Shown here: positions 1 to 11,600 of the stretch, piece after piece
Position numbering within the stretch: position 1 is the first letter of the stretch
Layout of the letters: every line of letters begins with the position of its first letter
Assembly (NCBI RefSeq): GCF_012489685.1
Contig: NC_080046.1
Coordinates: forward strand, 38,961,176-39,025,175
Source of the DNA: Lotus japonicus
Lineage: Eukaryota > Streptophyta > Magnoliopsida > Fabales > Fabaceae
DNA: 64,000 nt
Direction: 5' to 3'
Notes under the pieces: model-generated
Database searches by the model: none
Seen by the model: the letters and a program-made list of their open reading frames with translations, nothing else
What the model was told of the DNA's origin: nothing
Made by a program: the position numbers and the translations under genes

Positions 1-587
1 TCAAGAATCCATTGATTCTTGGAGACATTCTTCTATTTTGTGTTCATTCCTTTATTCTGGCCGGCACCAGTTCTAACACTTTTCAAATAAAACCACTAAT
101 TATTTTTTGAAATGGTATAATTGGAAATATTACTAAAAATGAACCTTTGGAAGTTGAGAAATAAAGAAATGTGAGTTCTCCAACTGCTTAAAATTGCTTA
201 TGTGGCATGGATTAAGAGTAGAGAATTTGATGTGGCAGCTCCACTTAATCTGCCTCAGATTTAATAAATTATAAAAAAGATTAAGTTTAGATAATTAGTG
301 ATTGCATGAATGTGCAAAATTTACATGCTTCCTTCAGATTTATCTGTCAATCTACACAAGAGGCAAAGAAGGAAGGCAAATGTTGCATAGGATCAATTTC
401 AAAATTTGTTAGTGACTTGCTTAAGGTGTAGAATTCTTTACATCTTCAATGACTCAAAAACTAAATTGTAAAAGAATTTTATGAGGAAATATTTACAATG
501 CTCGCATGAGAAGTTCAAAAAGTGGCTAGAAGGCAGAAGCAACATTGATCTAATGAGACAAAAACTCGGTTAAATTACGCAGATATC
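1..587. other. Downstream flank of the transporter gene, no gene seen
   Basis: AT-rich sequence with no convincing coding stretch. Part of it next to position 588 is probably the 3' UTR and terminator region of the minus-strand transporter gene. I see no repeat structure that I recognise. Confidence 0.5.
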
Positions 588-3433
588 TCATTTACTCCGT
601 TTCTTGGCTTCACTATACAGGATAACTCCAATAACTGTGAGGGAATATCCAAACATTCCAGTAACTGATACAGGATTTCGAAAAATCAAAATGGATATAA
701 CAACTGCCACAGCTCCTTTCGCATTTCCTAGGACCTGTCAAAGGGGTCATGCCTTCATGTTAATGGTGTACAATATGAATATGAATGTACAGATTATACT
801 GAGTATATTATTACCTCAAAGAAACCAATTAAATGACTAGTACATTTTCTCCCCTACTAAGGAAAGAACTCATTTGAGATTGAAAATATTAGAAACTTGT
901 CAAGATTCATCATGCGAAACCTCACATGGTAAAAAATCCCAAATGAAAAAGTCCAACTTTGAAAGCAGACTATTAAGATGAAAAATATATCCTCAGGAGT
1001 TTCACTAATTTACTCATAAATTCCTATTCGCAGTGGTGTTCAGGGTTGTAGATGCTACTGTTTACGCAGTATGTAGGAAATCACAAAAATTTGTTGTTTG
1101 GCCAGAAACAAGTAAAATAGGCTTATATCAAAATAAAAGGAGACAGGAAAAGTCTGTTTGTATTTATTTTAACTCAAGACAACCTTTATAACCTTCGTAA
1201 GACTTTTAGATAAATGGAATACAGAATACAAAGTGGTAAGCAAAACATCATATGAGCTCGATCACCTTATTTATCTTTTATGTTTATGAGTAATATTTCA
1301 CATCACAAAACAATTTTGCAAAACCTCTTTTCAATAGATGTATCCATTTGCAAAACAACTTTATCATGTATCCATTTTGCTATTCAATCAAAATATCATT
1401 ATTGTCTAGTAAATTATTGTCTAATAAATAAATGATCAAATAAGTATGTGAGAATATGAAGAAATTGTAGTTCCATATGACCATATATATGGCTATTATT
1501 CTCATTTTGATGGATTGAGAAATTTCTATAATTTCAATGGAGGAAAGGAGAGGGGTGATACCTGAAGTGTTAATGCACTGGTGTGGTTTGTAACTAAAAA
1601 ATTGGTCAAGTTGACAAAATATGCCAGGGAAGAATTGAAGAGAAGTAACCACAAAATCTTCGAATCGTCTCTAGCAAGTGCAATTGTAATTCCAACCACA
1701 TCTTCCTCCATAATAATTGAAGCTGGAAGAAGGAATGCAACAGCCACTGGTGCCATGTACATGAGAAGGTTCATAGAATTGAGCTTTTCCCTGAGAGACC
1801 AAAGAAACAATTCAATGAGCAGTGCATGATGAGAAACCACCAATTTTCAAATACATAGACAGGAGAAAGTTTCAGCTCCTTACGCTTCAGAAGATAGCAA
1901 GACCCCTTGAAGCACTGTTTTGAGTGCCCTGGCTGCTGTAGCACCAATGCACATTAAAAATCCAAATAGATGAAAACTTGGTTCTCCCTTCATCCATGTA
2001 AGAAAAAATATAACAAAAATCAATAAATGTAGTTTGTAACTCCAAGCAGAAACCCATTTTCATACACAAGAATGACATGACATTGACTGGCCTAGCAAAT
2101 CTGACATTAGAAAAGATCATCTCAAGCAGAGCTAACTTAACTCATTTCCAAAATTAACCGGCTAAAACTACTTCAAGGAATATACCTAGAAAGAAAATCC
2201 AGAGAAACAAAAGAAAATCGCATAAACACTCAAAGTAATGCACTTAAGTCTCATTACATATTACAGAGTTAACCACGCATCACATGCATAATTTCTGCAT
2301 CACATATTCACATGCTCATGTTTTATAAGAGCAAACGATAAATTAAGAGTTGTCAACATACTAGTACATAATTGCATAACAATGTTACTGATTACAATAA
2401 CCTATTCATTTCACATGTCTCATTCCTGTTTCTTTAAATAAAAAAGCAACACAACAAAAAATTCCCCACTCTTCTAAGAGTTAATATTCTCTTTCTAATT
2501 ACTTGTTTTTGCTAATGAGTCTTTTTCTACAGAGAATAAGACAAATGATTTAAATCCCATTACAAGTTACAACTAACTAATCAAGAAGAAGGGGAGCCTT
2601 GGCGCAATGGTAAAAAGTCGTTGCTATGTGACTAAGGTCAGGAAATCATGGAAACAGCCTATTATGCAAAAAACCAAATGGTTAGACTCGGAGCCTTCCC
2701 CGGACCCTACGCATAACGGGGGCTCTAATGCACTGGCCAGCCATTTTTGCTATGTGGTACATGCTTGATTCCCCTTAAGCAAGGTCTCGGGTTCGAGTCT
2801 TGTGGGATGGAAAAAACCTCCGCTGGGAGAGTTAGCCCCATCATGATGTGGATGTTCCCGGCTCGAACATGATTGCCTCTGAAGGAGGACACCAAAAAAT
2901 CCTCCACAACATTTTGTAACTAGCACAATACATAACACACGCCAAAAGCATACACCACAACAAAGGAGATAAGAGTTACATACCCCACTAGCAATCATAA
3001 CACCAGCAACAACAGGGACAAGACTCATGTATGTGAGCCAACCCTCCCTCTTAAGGGTCATCAAATAAGCAAACACTGCCGTGAAAAAAGGCGTGGTGGC
3101 GCCGACAGCCTGGTTGAACGACACCGGGAGGTAACGGAGGGAGATGTTCCCTCCTACCACAGACAAGCAGAAAATGAGCCCCAAAGATGATATCTTCACA
3201 AATTGTACCCTTGACCGCACCGTCTGCATTGGCACCACTTTGAGCCATGAAATGGCAACGTAGCTGAGGATTGAGCACGCCATCATGTGGCACAGGGTGA
3301 GGAAAATTGGATACCTGAACCCATAGTTGCTCAGCAGGTACTTGTTCAATAGCAGAACTCCAATGTTGGAAGCATACCAGAAGCTTATCAACCCCAATGT
3401 GAACACTTTTCCAGAGATTGATGCCATCTTCAT
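588..3433 (-). CDS. Nucleotide-sugar / triose-phosphate translocator family transporter (KT/UUAT-like group), 4 exons
   Basis: Exons on the minus strand: 2984-3433, 1884-1987, 1562-1790 and 588-734. All introns are GT-AG, and together the exons give 930 nt and 309 aa, the usual length of this family. The protein starts [20 protein letters not shown] and has about ten hydrophobic segments. Family blocks visible are [71 protein letters not shown] and a C-terminal lysine-rich YSEAKKRSK. Such proteins exchange nucleotide sugars or sugar phosphates, usually in the Golgi or ER membrane. From memory it is closest to the Arabidopsis At5g05820/At3g11320 group, which is related to the UDP-uronic acid transporter UUAT1. 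The exact substrate is inference. The Lys-rich tail fits a Golgi/ER location, and no plastid transit peptide is seen. Intron 1 carries two SINE-like insertions. The start is the first ATG of the ORF; an in-frame ATG lies two codons later. Confidence 0.93.
2591..2745 (+). mobile_element. Au-type SINE in intron 1 of the transporter gene
   Basis: The element begins GGGGAGCCTTGGCGCAATGG, the tRNA-like head of the plant Au SINE. It continues through the family landmarks 'gaaacagcct' and 'cttccccggaccc.acgcataacggg' to a tail near 2740. It lies in the sense direction of the plus strand, antisense to the gene. The box-B part is worn, so the copy is old. Recognition is from memory of the Au SINE consensus; the right end is approximate. 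Confidence 0.75.
2746..2912 (+). mobile_element. Second tRNA-derived SINE-like sequence abutting the Au SINE
   Basis: A good Pol III box B (GGTTCGAGTCT, 2790-2800) is preceded by a tRNA-like segment and followed by 'aaaaaacctccgctgggagagt', a motif I associate with legume SINEs. It directly follows the Au-type SINE, so the two may be a nested or composite insertion. The limits are approximate and no target duplication was resolved. Confidence 0.45.
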
Positions 3434-4140
3434 TGAAATGAAATTTGAAATGGTGTGGAGAATTAAGATGAACTAAAGGAGAATTAGGGAGGAAAAAAGG
3501 TAAAAAAAAAAATGAAGTTGAAGTCAGAAAGTTTGATGGATAAAGAGAGTATTTTGATAATGTGGGAGGAATGAAGGGTGGATTGAGGAAATGGGTTTTG
3601 ATTTGGGAAGGAGAAGGAGTGACAGGGAGAGAGAATGAAAATGGATGATGCAGAGTGAGAAGCTCTTTGGAGGGTGAAGTGTTTGGAGAAAGCTGCACCA
3701 TGATTTCAATCATTCATGCTATTATTAAAACTATCTTGAAATGTATATTATCTAAAAAATAAAAGATGGCTAAAAAGATGAAACAATTCAGTTTAAAAAA
3801 AAAAGATGAAACAATTGTAATACTATTTTTTTTAATTTGAAAAAATGATTTTTTTATTTGTTTTAGTGGAGATATTTTTAAAAACAATTAGTTTTATTTT
3901 GTTACACTAGGAATACTGAAAGACAAAGAAACAACTACGCCAACGAGTCTAGATAAAGTCAAGAAATAACAAAAGAAAGGGAAACTTTCAGAGAAATAAA
4001 GAAATGATTTGTTTAAAAGAAAATTCAAGAGTACTACTATGGTGATACACGTGTAATCCATTTGTCCTTAATTAATGATTGGTTTTTTTGGAAAATGCAT
4101 CTATTAAGAAGAAGAAACAAGCATCGGTCATAATCAAAGG
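3434..4140. other. 5' flank / promoter region of the transporter gene
   Basis: The first 280 bases next to the ATG are CT-rich on the minus strand (GA-rich on plus), typical of a plant 5' UTR. The rest is AT-rich with no supported gene. A 220-codon antisense-frame ORF at 3051-3713 overlaps exon 1 out of frame and is rejected. Confidence 0.5.
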
Positions 4141-4440
4141 AGGACTCTCGGAGAGATTTTTCTTTCTAAACAATAGAGCCAAAAGAAAAAGAAAACTTAG
4201 CTAAGGCATCAAACGCAACATTACTAGTACTGCTATAAACTCAAAACAAGAAGTTAAGTCACGACAATCACGAAACACTGAAGAAAAATAAGATGTGTCA
4301 TTACAAGAGCGGTTCGAGGCTTCTAACAGCTGAAGACTATCAATCTCAAAGCAAACCTGACAGAGACCGATCATAATCCAAAGATAGCGCCTAACAAAAA
4401 CCAATAGCTTCTGTCAAGACTGATGATAGGGGCTCCACTA
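4141..4440 (-). pseudogene. LINE-derived RNase H domain remnant
   Basis: Read on the minus strand, the segment gives CFEIDSLQLLEASNR followed by VFRDCRDLTSCFEF. After one frame change it gives SNVAFDALAKF. These match the second half of the RNase H (RVT_3) domain that ends many plant L1-type non-LTR retrotransposons: the 'E-x-D-S/C-L' strand and the closing 'N-V-A-H-x-L-A' helix. The reading frame is broken and the catalytic histidine region has degenerated, so it is a dead fragment. Confidence 0.6.
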
Positions 4441-4469
4441 GAGAAGAACTGTTGGGTAAGGGTCATCAA

Positions 4470-4672
4470 AATGATTTTACATTATTATTTCTAACACGGT
4501 CCCTCACGCAAGACCCCATTTGGCTTTGAAGCGTGGATAATGCACAAGCTCACCTATGATGAAACTCAACTTTTTTATTAGAAGTTTTGAGTCGGCAAAG
4601 ATCGAACTCTAGACCGCTTGATCATAAAGGTCTGAATGATTTTATATTATTATATTTTACATTGTCAGAGAA
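4470..4672 (-). mobile_element. TRIM-like LTR retrotransposon remnant
   Basis: On the minus strand this is a degenerate copy of a common legume TRIM internal region: 'ctttatgatcaagcggtc', then 'aaaagttgagttt', then 'gaggga.cgtgttagaaataa'. Similar AT-rich motifs ('tgattttacattattat', 'tgattttatattattat') occur at both ends and may be LTR edges. It has no coding capacity. Assigned by remembered similarity. Confidence 0.45.
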
Positions 4673-5644
4673 TTGTTAATTAGGAGCTGACAAGTGTCCT
4701 TTCTTCATATCATGGTTGAGTAGAATACGGTGTCAGATGCTTTAATTAAGCAAGTAACTACAGGGTTTGAAAGTTTTCCCTTCCAATGTTGTATCTCTTC
4801 TTAGACAGAACTCTCTTGTGTAGTCTTGTTGCTTTCTTTTAATGTTCCTTCGTAACAGAAAAAGATCAATTTCAAAATAGGAGTTTAGGAACGGCAAGTC
4901 ACCAGATAAACTTTCAGAACTCAAGTTTCATATTTATATTTTTTTCTTTTGAAATTTGAACTTCTGAAACTGGAAGTGAACATTCAAAAGTTCAAAGTTG
5001 TAAAGCAAGAAAAATTCCAATTTCAGCACGTAAAGTTCCAAAAGTGTATTTTTGTTAGTATAATCCTAATCTTATAAAATGTGTAAACTCACTAAATTGT
5101 AAATCCAAATCACATAAACACAAAGGGCCTGAGAAATTGAAGGTGGCACGTAAAATCCTTTTTGCTATCAAGCAATTTTGGTGTTAAAAGCAACTTCGAC
5201 TGTATCTAAACACCCATCATCAAGATAGGAGGAAGAAGATTCATTTTAATAAATCAACAAAAACATAAAAGAAAGAAAATTATCAATAGTGAGAGAGTGG
5301 AGCTTAACGAAATGGATCAATACAAAATTTCTCATTTGTTTCTTGATTTATGCTAACTTTATTTAGAAATACAAGGACAATAATGCTTTCAATTATGAAC
5401 AATTGAAACCAGAAGATGTTAGCATTGTTTGAAGAGTAATTGTAAGCCATGTTATTGTGTGATTCACTGCTCCCTGTAAATAATCTGGGTAGATGTATTA
5501 GCTGCAGAATTTGTAGGGAAATGGATGAAGAGCTGATAACAGATAATCCAAAGTTGAATATCATCCTTTAGGATTGAATGGATTTTGCTAGAGTTCAGCA
5601 CTACAAATCACAAATACAGTAATGGCTGTGAGGAAATGCCTCCC
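4673..5644. other. Intergenic region and probable 3' UTR of the ceramidase gene
   Basis: AT-rich, with no supported coding region. About 300-350 bases next to 5645 probably hold the 3' UTR and poly(A) region of the minus-strand ceramidase. No other structure seen. Confidence 0.45.
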
Positions 5645-8600
5645 TTATGCCACTACGATCGCACTGGATGAACCTGTAAAGTGTTGAATTGATCTAAATA
5701 AGCGCTTTGCAGCGCCAAAATGTCTTATTCTATAGACACCAGGAGTTACACCCTGTGGTATCCTCCATTCTATGGTTGCTTTACTCGTAGTGCTGAGTAT
5801 GTGAGGCCTTGACCATTTAAAGCGCAAACAGAAATCATCATCATCATAAGCAGGAATCCAAGTGTCCTTTTCTTGAAGAAATTCCACCAGGGCAAAGGTG
5901 CCTTCAGTCATAAGGTCATTACGAGGGCACGCGGACCAGAACGAAGCAGTCACAGTGTCACCGGTCTTAAAACTGGAGTTCTGAGGTACATCAGAGCATA
6001 CATCCCCGAAACTTGCCCCAAAAGGGGTTCCGTCCACCAAAACTGGTGGGAGTAAACTTATTTGCTTGTTCAAGAGATTAGGGGGTTGTGGACCAGGTTC
6101 TACTGGTTCGCCATTGATGAGAGCCTTTGCAAGCTTCTTAAACTCCTGAATGTATGCACTCAGTGTGTGTGGGCCATATAGCGTGGAAGCACCCTGACAA
6201 CATGAAAATAGAAATCAGAAAGTTACATATAGATTAGCTATAGAAAAAATACTATGATCATTGTCATATTGTCCATATGCCAGTGTGTTGATGCATATGC
6301 ACAAGTGTGCACAACTGTGTTGCACGGGTACGGGTACGGTATTGGGTACGCGGTACGCGATTTTTGAAAAAACAGGGGTACGGGTACGTTAGATACATGT
6401 GTATCCTATCTTAATTATTTCTTCAGATTTGAAGTCAATTTTGGCTGTTTGCTACCAAATTGAATACAGGGCAAGTGGGCAACCTCATCTTAATGCCACA
6501 TATGCCATACCCACTTTTTCACTCACACACTCATCCTTCAGGGTTCTGTCTCTCTCACTTTTTCCTCTTTCAAGCCTTCACTCACTCACTCACCTCACGC
6601 CCTCAAACTCACAGCCACACATCACACACTCAAATTCAGTCTTCACTCACCCACCGCCTCACCCACTCTTCACTCACTCACTCACTCACTCATGACTCAC
6701 CCACCGGGCACCGCCTCACCCCCTCACCCACAGCGTCCCTCAACCCTCTTCACTCAGGTGATTACCCATTGCCCTCACAGTATTACACAACCCTCTTCAC
6801 TCAAACACTCAGAGTCACAATTGATCAACAGAGCCAGAGGACATAGTCAAAGAAAGTTTACCTCAGAGAGAAAGAGAAAGAGAAAGGGAGCAATTGATTC
6901 GAGTAGGAAGCCGTGAAGACTGAAGGGAGAAATCAAGCAACAAGCAATCCAGTTTAGGGTTTCTTTATTTACTAAAGTCGTGGCTGCTTCTCTTTTCTTC
7001 CTTCTTTTCACGCGATTTAGGGTTCTGCTTCTTTTTTTTTTTTTTTTTAAAGGCCAAAACGACGTCGTTTTGGCCCGTAACCCCCCCTTTTTTTTTTGGT
7101 AACGGGTACGTACCGGGTACGTACCGTATGCGTACCCGACGCGTATGCGTACCGGGTACGTACCCGGTACGGGTACGCGGCCAATTTGGCCGTACCCATG
7201 CATCAGAGGTGCACAATGATTTGTCTACCACAAACAGCTAAATTCTCCATATGCTTGTGTGTGCTTCTACGTGGATTAAGATCCTTTCATATTATATGAC
7301 AATGTTAAATAAAGCATTGTGTCTACCTCTCTCTTCATAAATATTTAGAGGATCCTAACTTTTAGTACATTTGAAGAGAGAGATAGACATGTGAGGTGTC
7401 AACATGAGAGGATCATGATCCTTTGGCACTATTGAGAAGTCCCACATTGACTAGAAATACGGCCAAGATATGGGTAGACAATCCTCATCTCTTGAGCTAG
7501 CATTTGGGGAAGATTTAGGTCTCTCAAATTCTAATATGATATCAGAGCTTATCCTAGATTCGTTAAGTGCAAACTACGCGTGTATAGGCCACCCGCAGAT
7601 GTTCATTCTTGAACATTGCACACTCCAGATGTCCAACCTTGGACATGAGAGGGTGTGTTGAGAAGTCCTACATTGACTAGATATATGACTAAGATAGCCC
7701 TTATATATAGGAAGACAATCCTCACCTCTATGCTAGCTTTTGGGGTAGCGTTAGGTCTCCCAAATTCTATTAGGCACAAAGACACTAGTGTGCACCATGT
7801 TATTCTAATGTAACAAGCTACACTAAACAAAAGTAAGAATTTTTTTCAATCCTACTATAGAAGTCTGTCAGTCCATTCTCCATTGGTGTCTCCATGTCCT
7901 TATCTTGTTAATACACAGTAATACGATATGATCAAGAGTTTGGATCACTAAAAGAGTTTCAATTAATATTGTATTTGTCCTAGCTATGGTAATCTATGAA
8001 ATACTTGCTGCAAGCTTTGTGTTTCTTAGAACTGACCTCATATCTTTGCACCTGGTATTCTTCAAATGTAGTCACGTACTGAGAATACGAATTAGTCAAT
8101 CCAGCTATAACAACATGAACATTATCAAAATCTCTGTTGCTACTTAGCACTGTCTTCACTGCATCTCGAAGACGCCTTCCAGCCATTGTTGAGAATTCTG
8201 GCAGAATTATAAGTATGAATCACAAAAAGAAATACATAGGCCAACACATAGGCACTATCGCTTGAAAAATGCATGATAACCATCAAATTGCAAGGAAAAG
8301 AAAAATAACCATGAAATATAATAACACAGCAACATATTAAGAAAGACAGTTGGATTGCACTTAAAACAAACATATGAATGGGACAGAGAGAAAAGTAGAA
8401 AAGGTCTAGATAGGCTTTGAGTTGCATCCAGTAGCAGCAGAACCCAAATCATCTTAATATCATGATATCGAAAATAGTAGTTCAACAAAATTTAGTTTTT
8501 AATTAAGCTAAAAAATGTCCAAAAACTTGATCTCAGCAGGTTTATTTTACATTAAGATGGATTCATATCTTACAGTTTCAGTCATAGCTGAAACAGTTGA

Positions 8601-11600
8601 GGGTGTGAAGGATAGAAATACAAATGGAAAATTATTACAGCGAATAAGAGAGTAGGAGATAAGCAGGTTACCTCCTGGTACACTAAGAATGACAAACTGC
8701 CCAACTCGGAGGATTTGAATTGGAAGTATTGAAGGCTGCAAAATTAACATGAAAGAAGAAAGCTTTATACAAGTAATAAGTACGTTTATACTATTATCAA
8801 ATACTATATCTGCGTGACTGAAAACAGATGCGGTAAAACTTCTATACTGAAGTTCTATTAATAAAAACATGTTTGGGAGCAATTTAAAATGACTTAGATC
8901 AATATATGTAATTGGTGAAATTAAATAATCAATCCTCATCAATGCAAAAATCTAATAAAAAATAGCTTGAAAACTCATAATTCAATTTACTAACTGCACA
9001 ACACCCTTCTTTAGGTTGGTTTGTGCAAAGTATTTCGTTATACAGTGTCATGAGGAGTGCTAGCAAACACTCTCTTCGACACTCTTTTTGATTGGTTAAA
9101 ATTGATGTAGGTCCCGCCCACAAAATTGAGAGTGGACCCTATATAATTTAGTGAACCCTACATGGATTTTAATCAATCAAAGAGAGAGTGTTAGAAAGAG
9201 TGTTACTAGCATTTCTCACAATGTCATTATCATCTGCCTTCGCAAAATTTAAGCAGAAAATATTCACACATAATTGAATTTAGCACAAAAATGCAGTCTT
9301 ACTTGCCAGAGCTGGAATCTATCAAATCAATATTCCAAGGCATATTATATTAACCCTCCCCCAAATAAAAAATCATGCAATGATTGAGGAAACTAGAAAT
9401 ATTGAAATCAAGTGGTTATAGTTGATCACTTATGTACATAAATAAATTCTATATAATTAGCCACAAACTTATTTTCTGAAAACTAGAAAATAAAGAAACA
9501 TAAGAAATCATCAAATTTTGGTAACATACACATAAAATGAAGGTATTGAGAAAATGTATACCACAAGAAGTGGATAATTCATACTAGGAAGTCTACAATA
9601 AAATAAAGGACTAGTCCACTAGACTATGAGATGTGACAATGTTATAGTGGATAGAGAAGACAACTGAACTGAACCAAGGGATTATAAAACCCTAATATTC
9701 AGGAATGTGAGTAACTTACAGCCCATTCATATGGTTTCCACATTTCACCTGTATCGAGCAAAATGGGCTTTGGGAGGTGGCACTCTACTTGTTCCTTGCT
9801 TGGTGTCTTAACTATGTTACGGATCAGCTTCCAAAAACGACTGCCCTAATTTAGTACATTCAGAACGAAAAATAAGCATAGAAACATGACAGTTATTTAG
9901 GACTAAGAGCCAGAAAGAATAACGGGTCAGCATAACGTATAAAACAATGATTACCTTGTCATCACCTTGAATAAAATCAAAAGATCCAGGTCCATCTATT
10001 GTTCCGGCACCAAATGCAAACCCCATTGCAGCAGGACATGTCTTTACAACCTCAGAAGGTCCTTGATTAGAAATAGTTACGTCAAGCTTGGAGAAATCAA
10101 TATAGGCATGTCGAAAATCGACCTCCCCTTTAATCTCTTCAGTCGCTGCATTGAAAAGATCCACTGCTTTTCTAAATTGTCTTTCCCCTATAATGCGGGT
10201 ACTTTCAAATTCATCTGGATAACTGCCACACACGTTATGGGACACAATTCAGTGACCACAGGCTTACATGACGTTTCCATGCACTTGCAAAAACAAGAGT
10301 ATGCAAAAAATAATTACCCTGGTCCTTGGCCATAGCATAATTGATTCTTCCCTCCACATGTACTATGGTTGAAGTTACAAGGTAGTCCAGTGTCAATACA
10401 GACAGCTCCAAGCACATTTGGACTAACATCCCCAGAATTTGATTGGCAAAATGCAGCTACAAATCTAGGCTTGTCAACCTGCCTTCGAGAACCTCTCACA
10501 CGTCTAGCAATGCTACAAGTTCTAGTTTCTGGTTTACCAGGAGGAGATTGGAAGGAAGCAGCAAGTTCCAGTAATTCATGGCCTGCACCGATGAATTCCA
10601 AATGAGAAAATTAATATAGTACTTGTAAAGGCTGAACAATTGTAATCTTATTCAATGATTTGGTAGAAATTACAGACCCTAATTTATAGATCCATTGTAC
10701 ATAATTTCTAATTAATGATAATCAAGGTCAAACCGTCAAAAGGAATAAAATCTGTCCTAAACTCCTAATAACTATCCCAATATTATAGATGTGTTTATAT
10801 ATGTAATAAGATCATTATACTGATTACGAGATTACGACAACATATCTCAAGCTAGTGAATGGATACTAATCATCCCCCCGCTTGCAAGTAATTTCCTGAA
10901 ATTGTCAGTCATAGCAACCATATTAACACCTTTCTCTGTCTTGCATGCAGACAATAGTCAACCAAATAATTAAACAAAAGTAGCAGTTAGCAAGCATGAA
11001 CACATACCAAATGCAGCTAAGAAAAATAAATGGATTTAAGGATCAAAACCATAACAGAGAAATTTCATGATTTGAGCAATGATTGAAGACATAAAACAAA
11101 TGCTAGTCAGAACTCAGAATATGCATATGCCCAAGCATCAACTACTTGCTATTTCCCAATTACCAGATAGGAAATAGATAAAAGCCTTAATCAGTCAAAC
11201 ACACAAAATAAAGTAGACTTGATCACTTACATTCTAAAATGTCATTTTCTTGTTTAGCCAAAATATTAAACAGATAATGTAATATCTAAAAGTAATACAT
11301 CACATCCTTTTGTGACTGATCCATCAGTAAAAACCATGAGGACACAGTTTGTATGCATCACTGTCAAGAGTTTCAAAATGTTTTAGCATTCTAAATGATG
11401 GCTTATAGAACTATAAATTTTGCTGCTATTTAAGATACTTATAATTTCACCAATGGATGTATTGTATACAAAATAAAAGCATAACTGACTTACGATTATC
11501 ATGAAGGCTAGAAATTATATTTGAGATTCTTTGGGGCAAGCCATCATCCTCAAGCTCAACAGAATCCACCCTTCCAGAATCTCTTTGCTCAAACCAATCT

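Noticed and set aside
3051..3713. 220-codon minus-strand frame over exon 1 of the transporter gene
   Set aside because: It overlaps the real exon in another frame, is Ser/Pro/Phe-rich because of the CT-rich leader, and matches no family.
6399..7299. Several overlapping open frames in the last ceramidase intron
   Set aside because: They arise from the CTCA microsatellite and the GGGTACG-rich ends of the hAT-like element; no domains.
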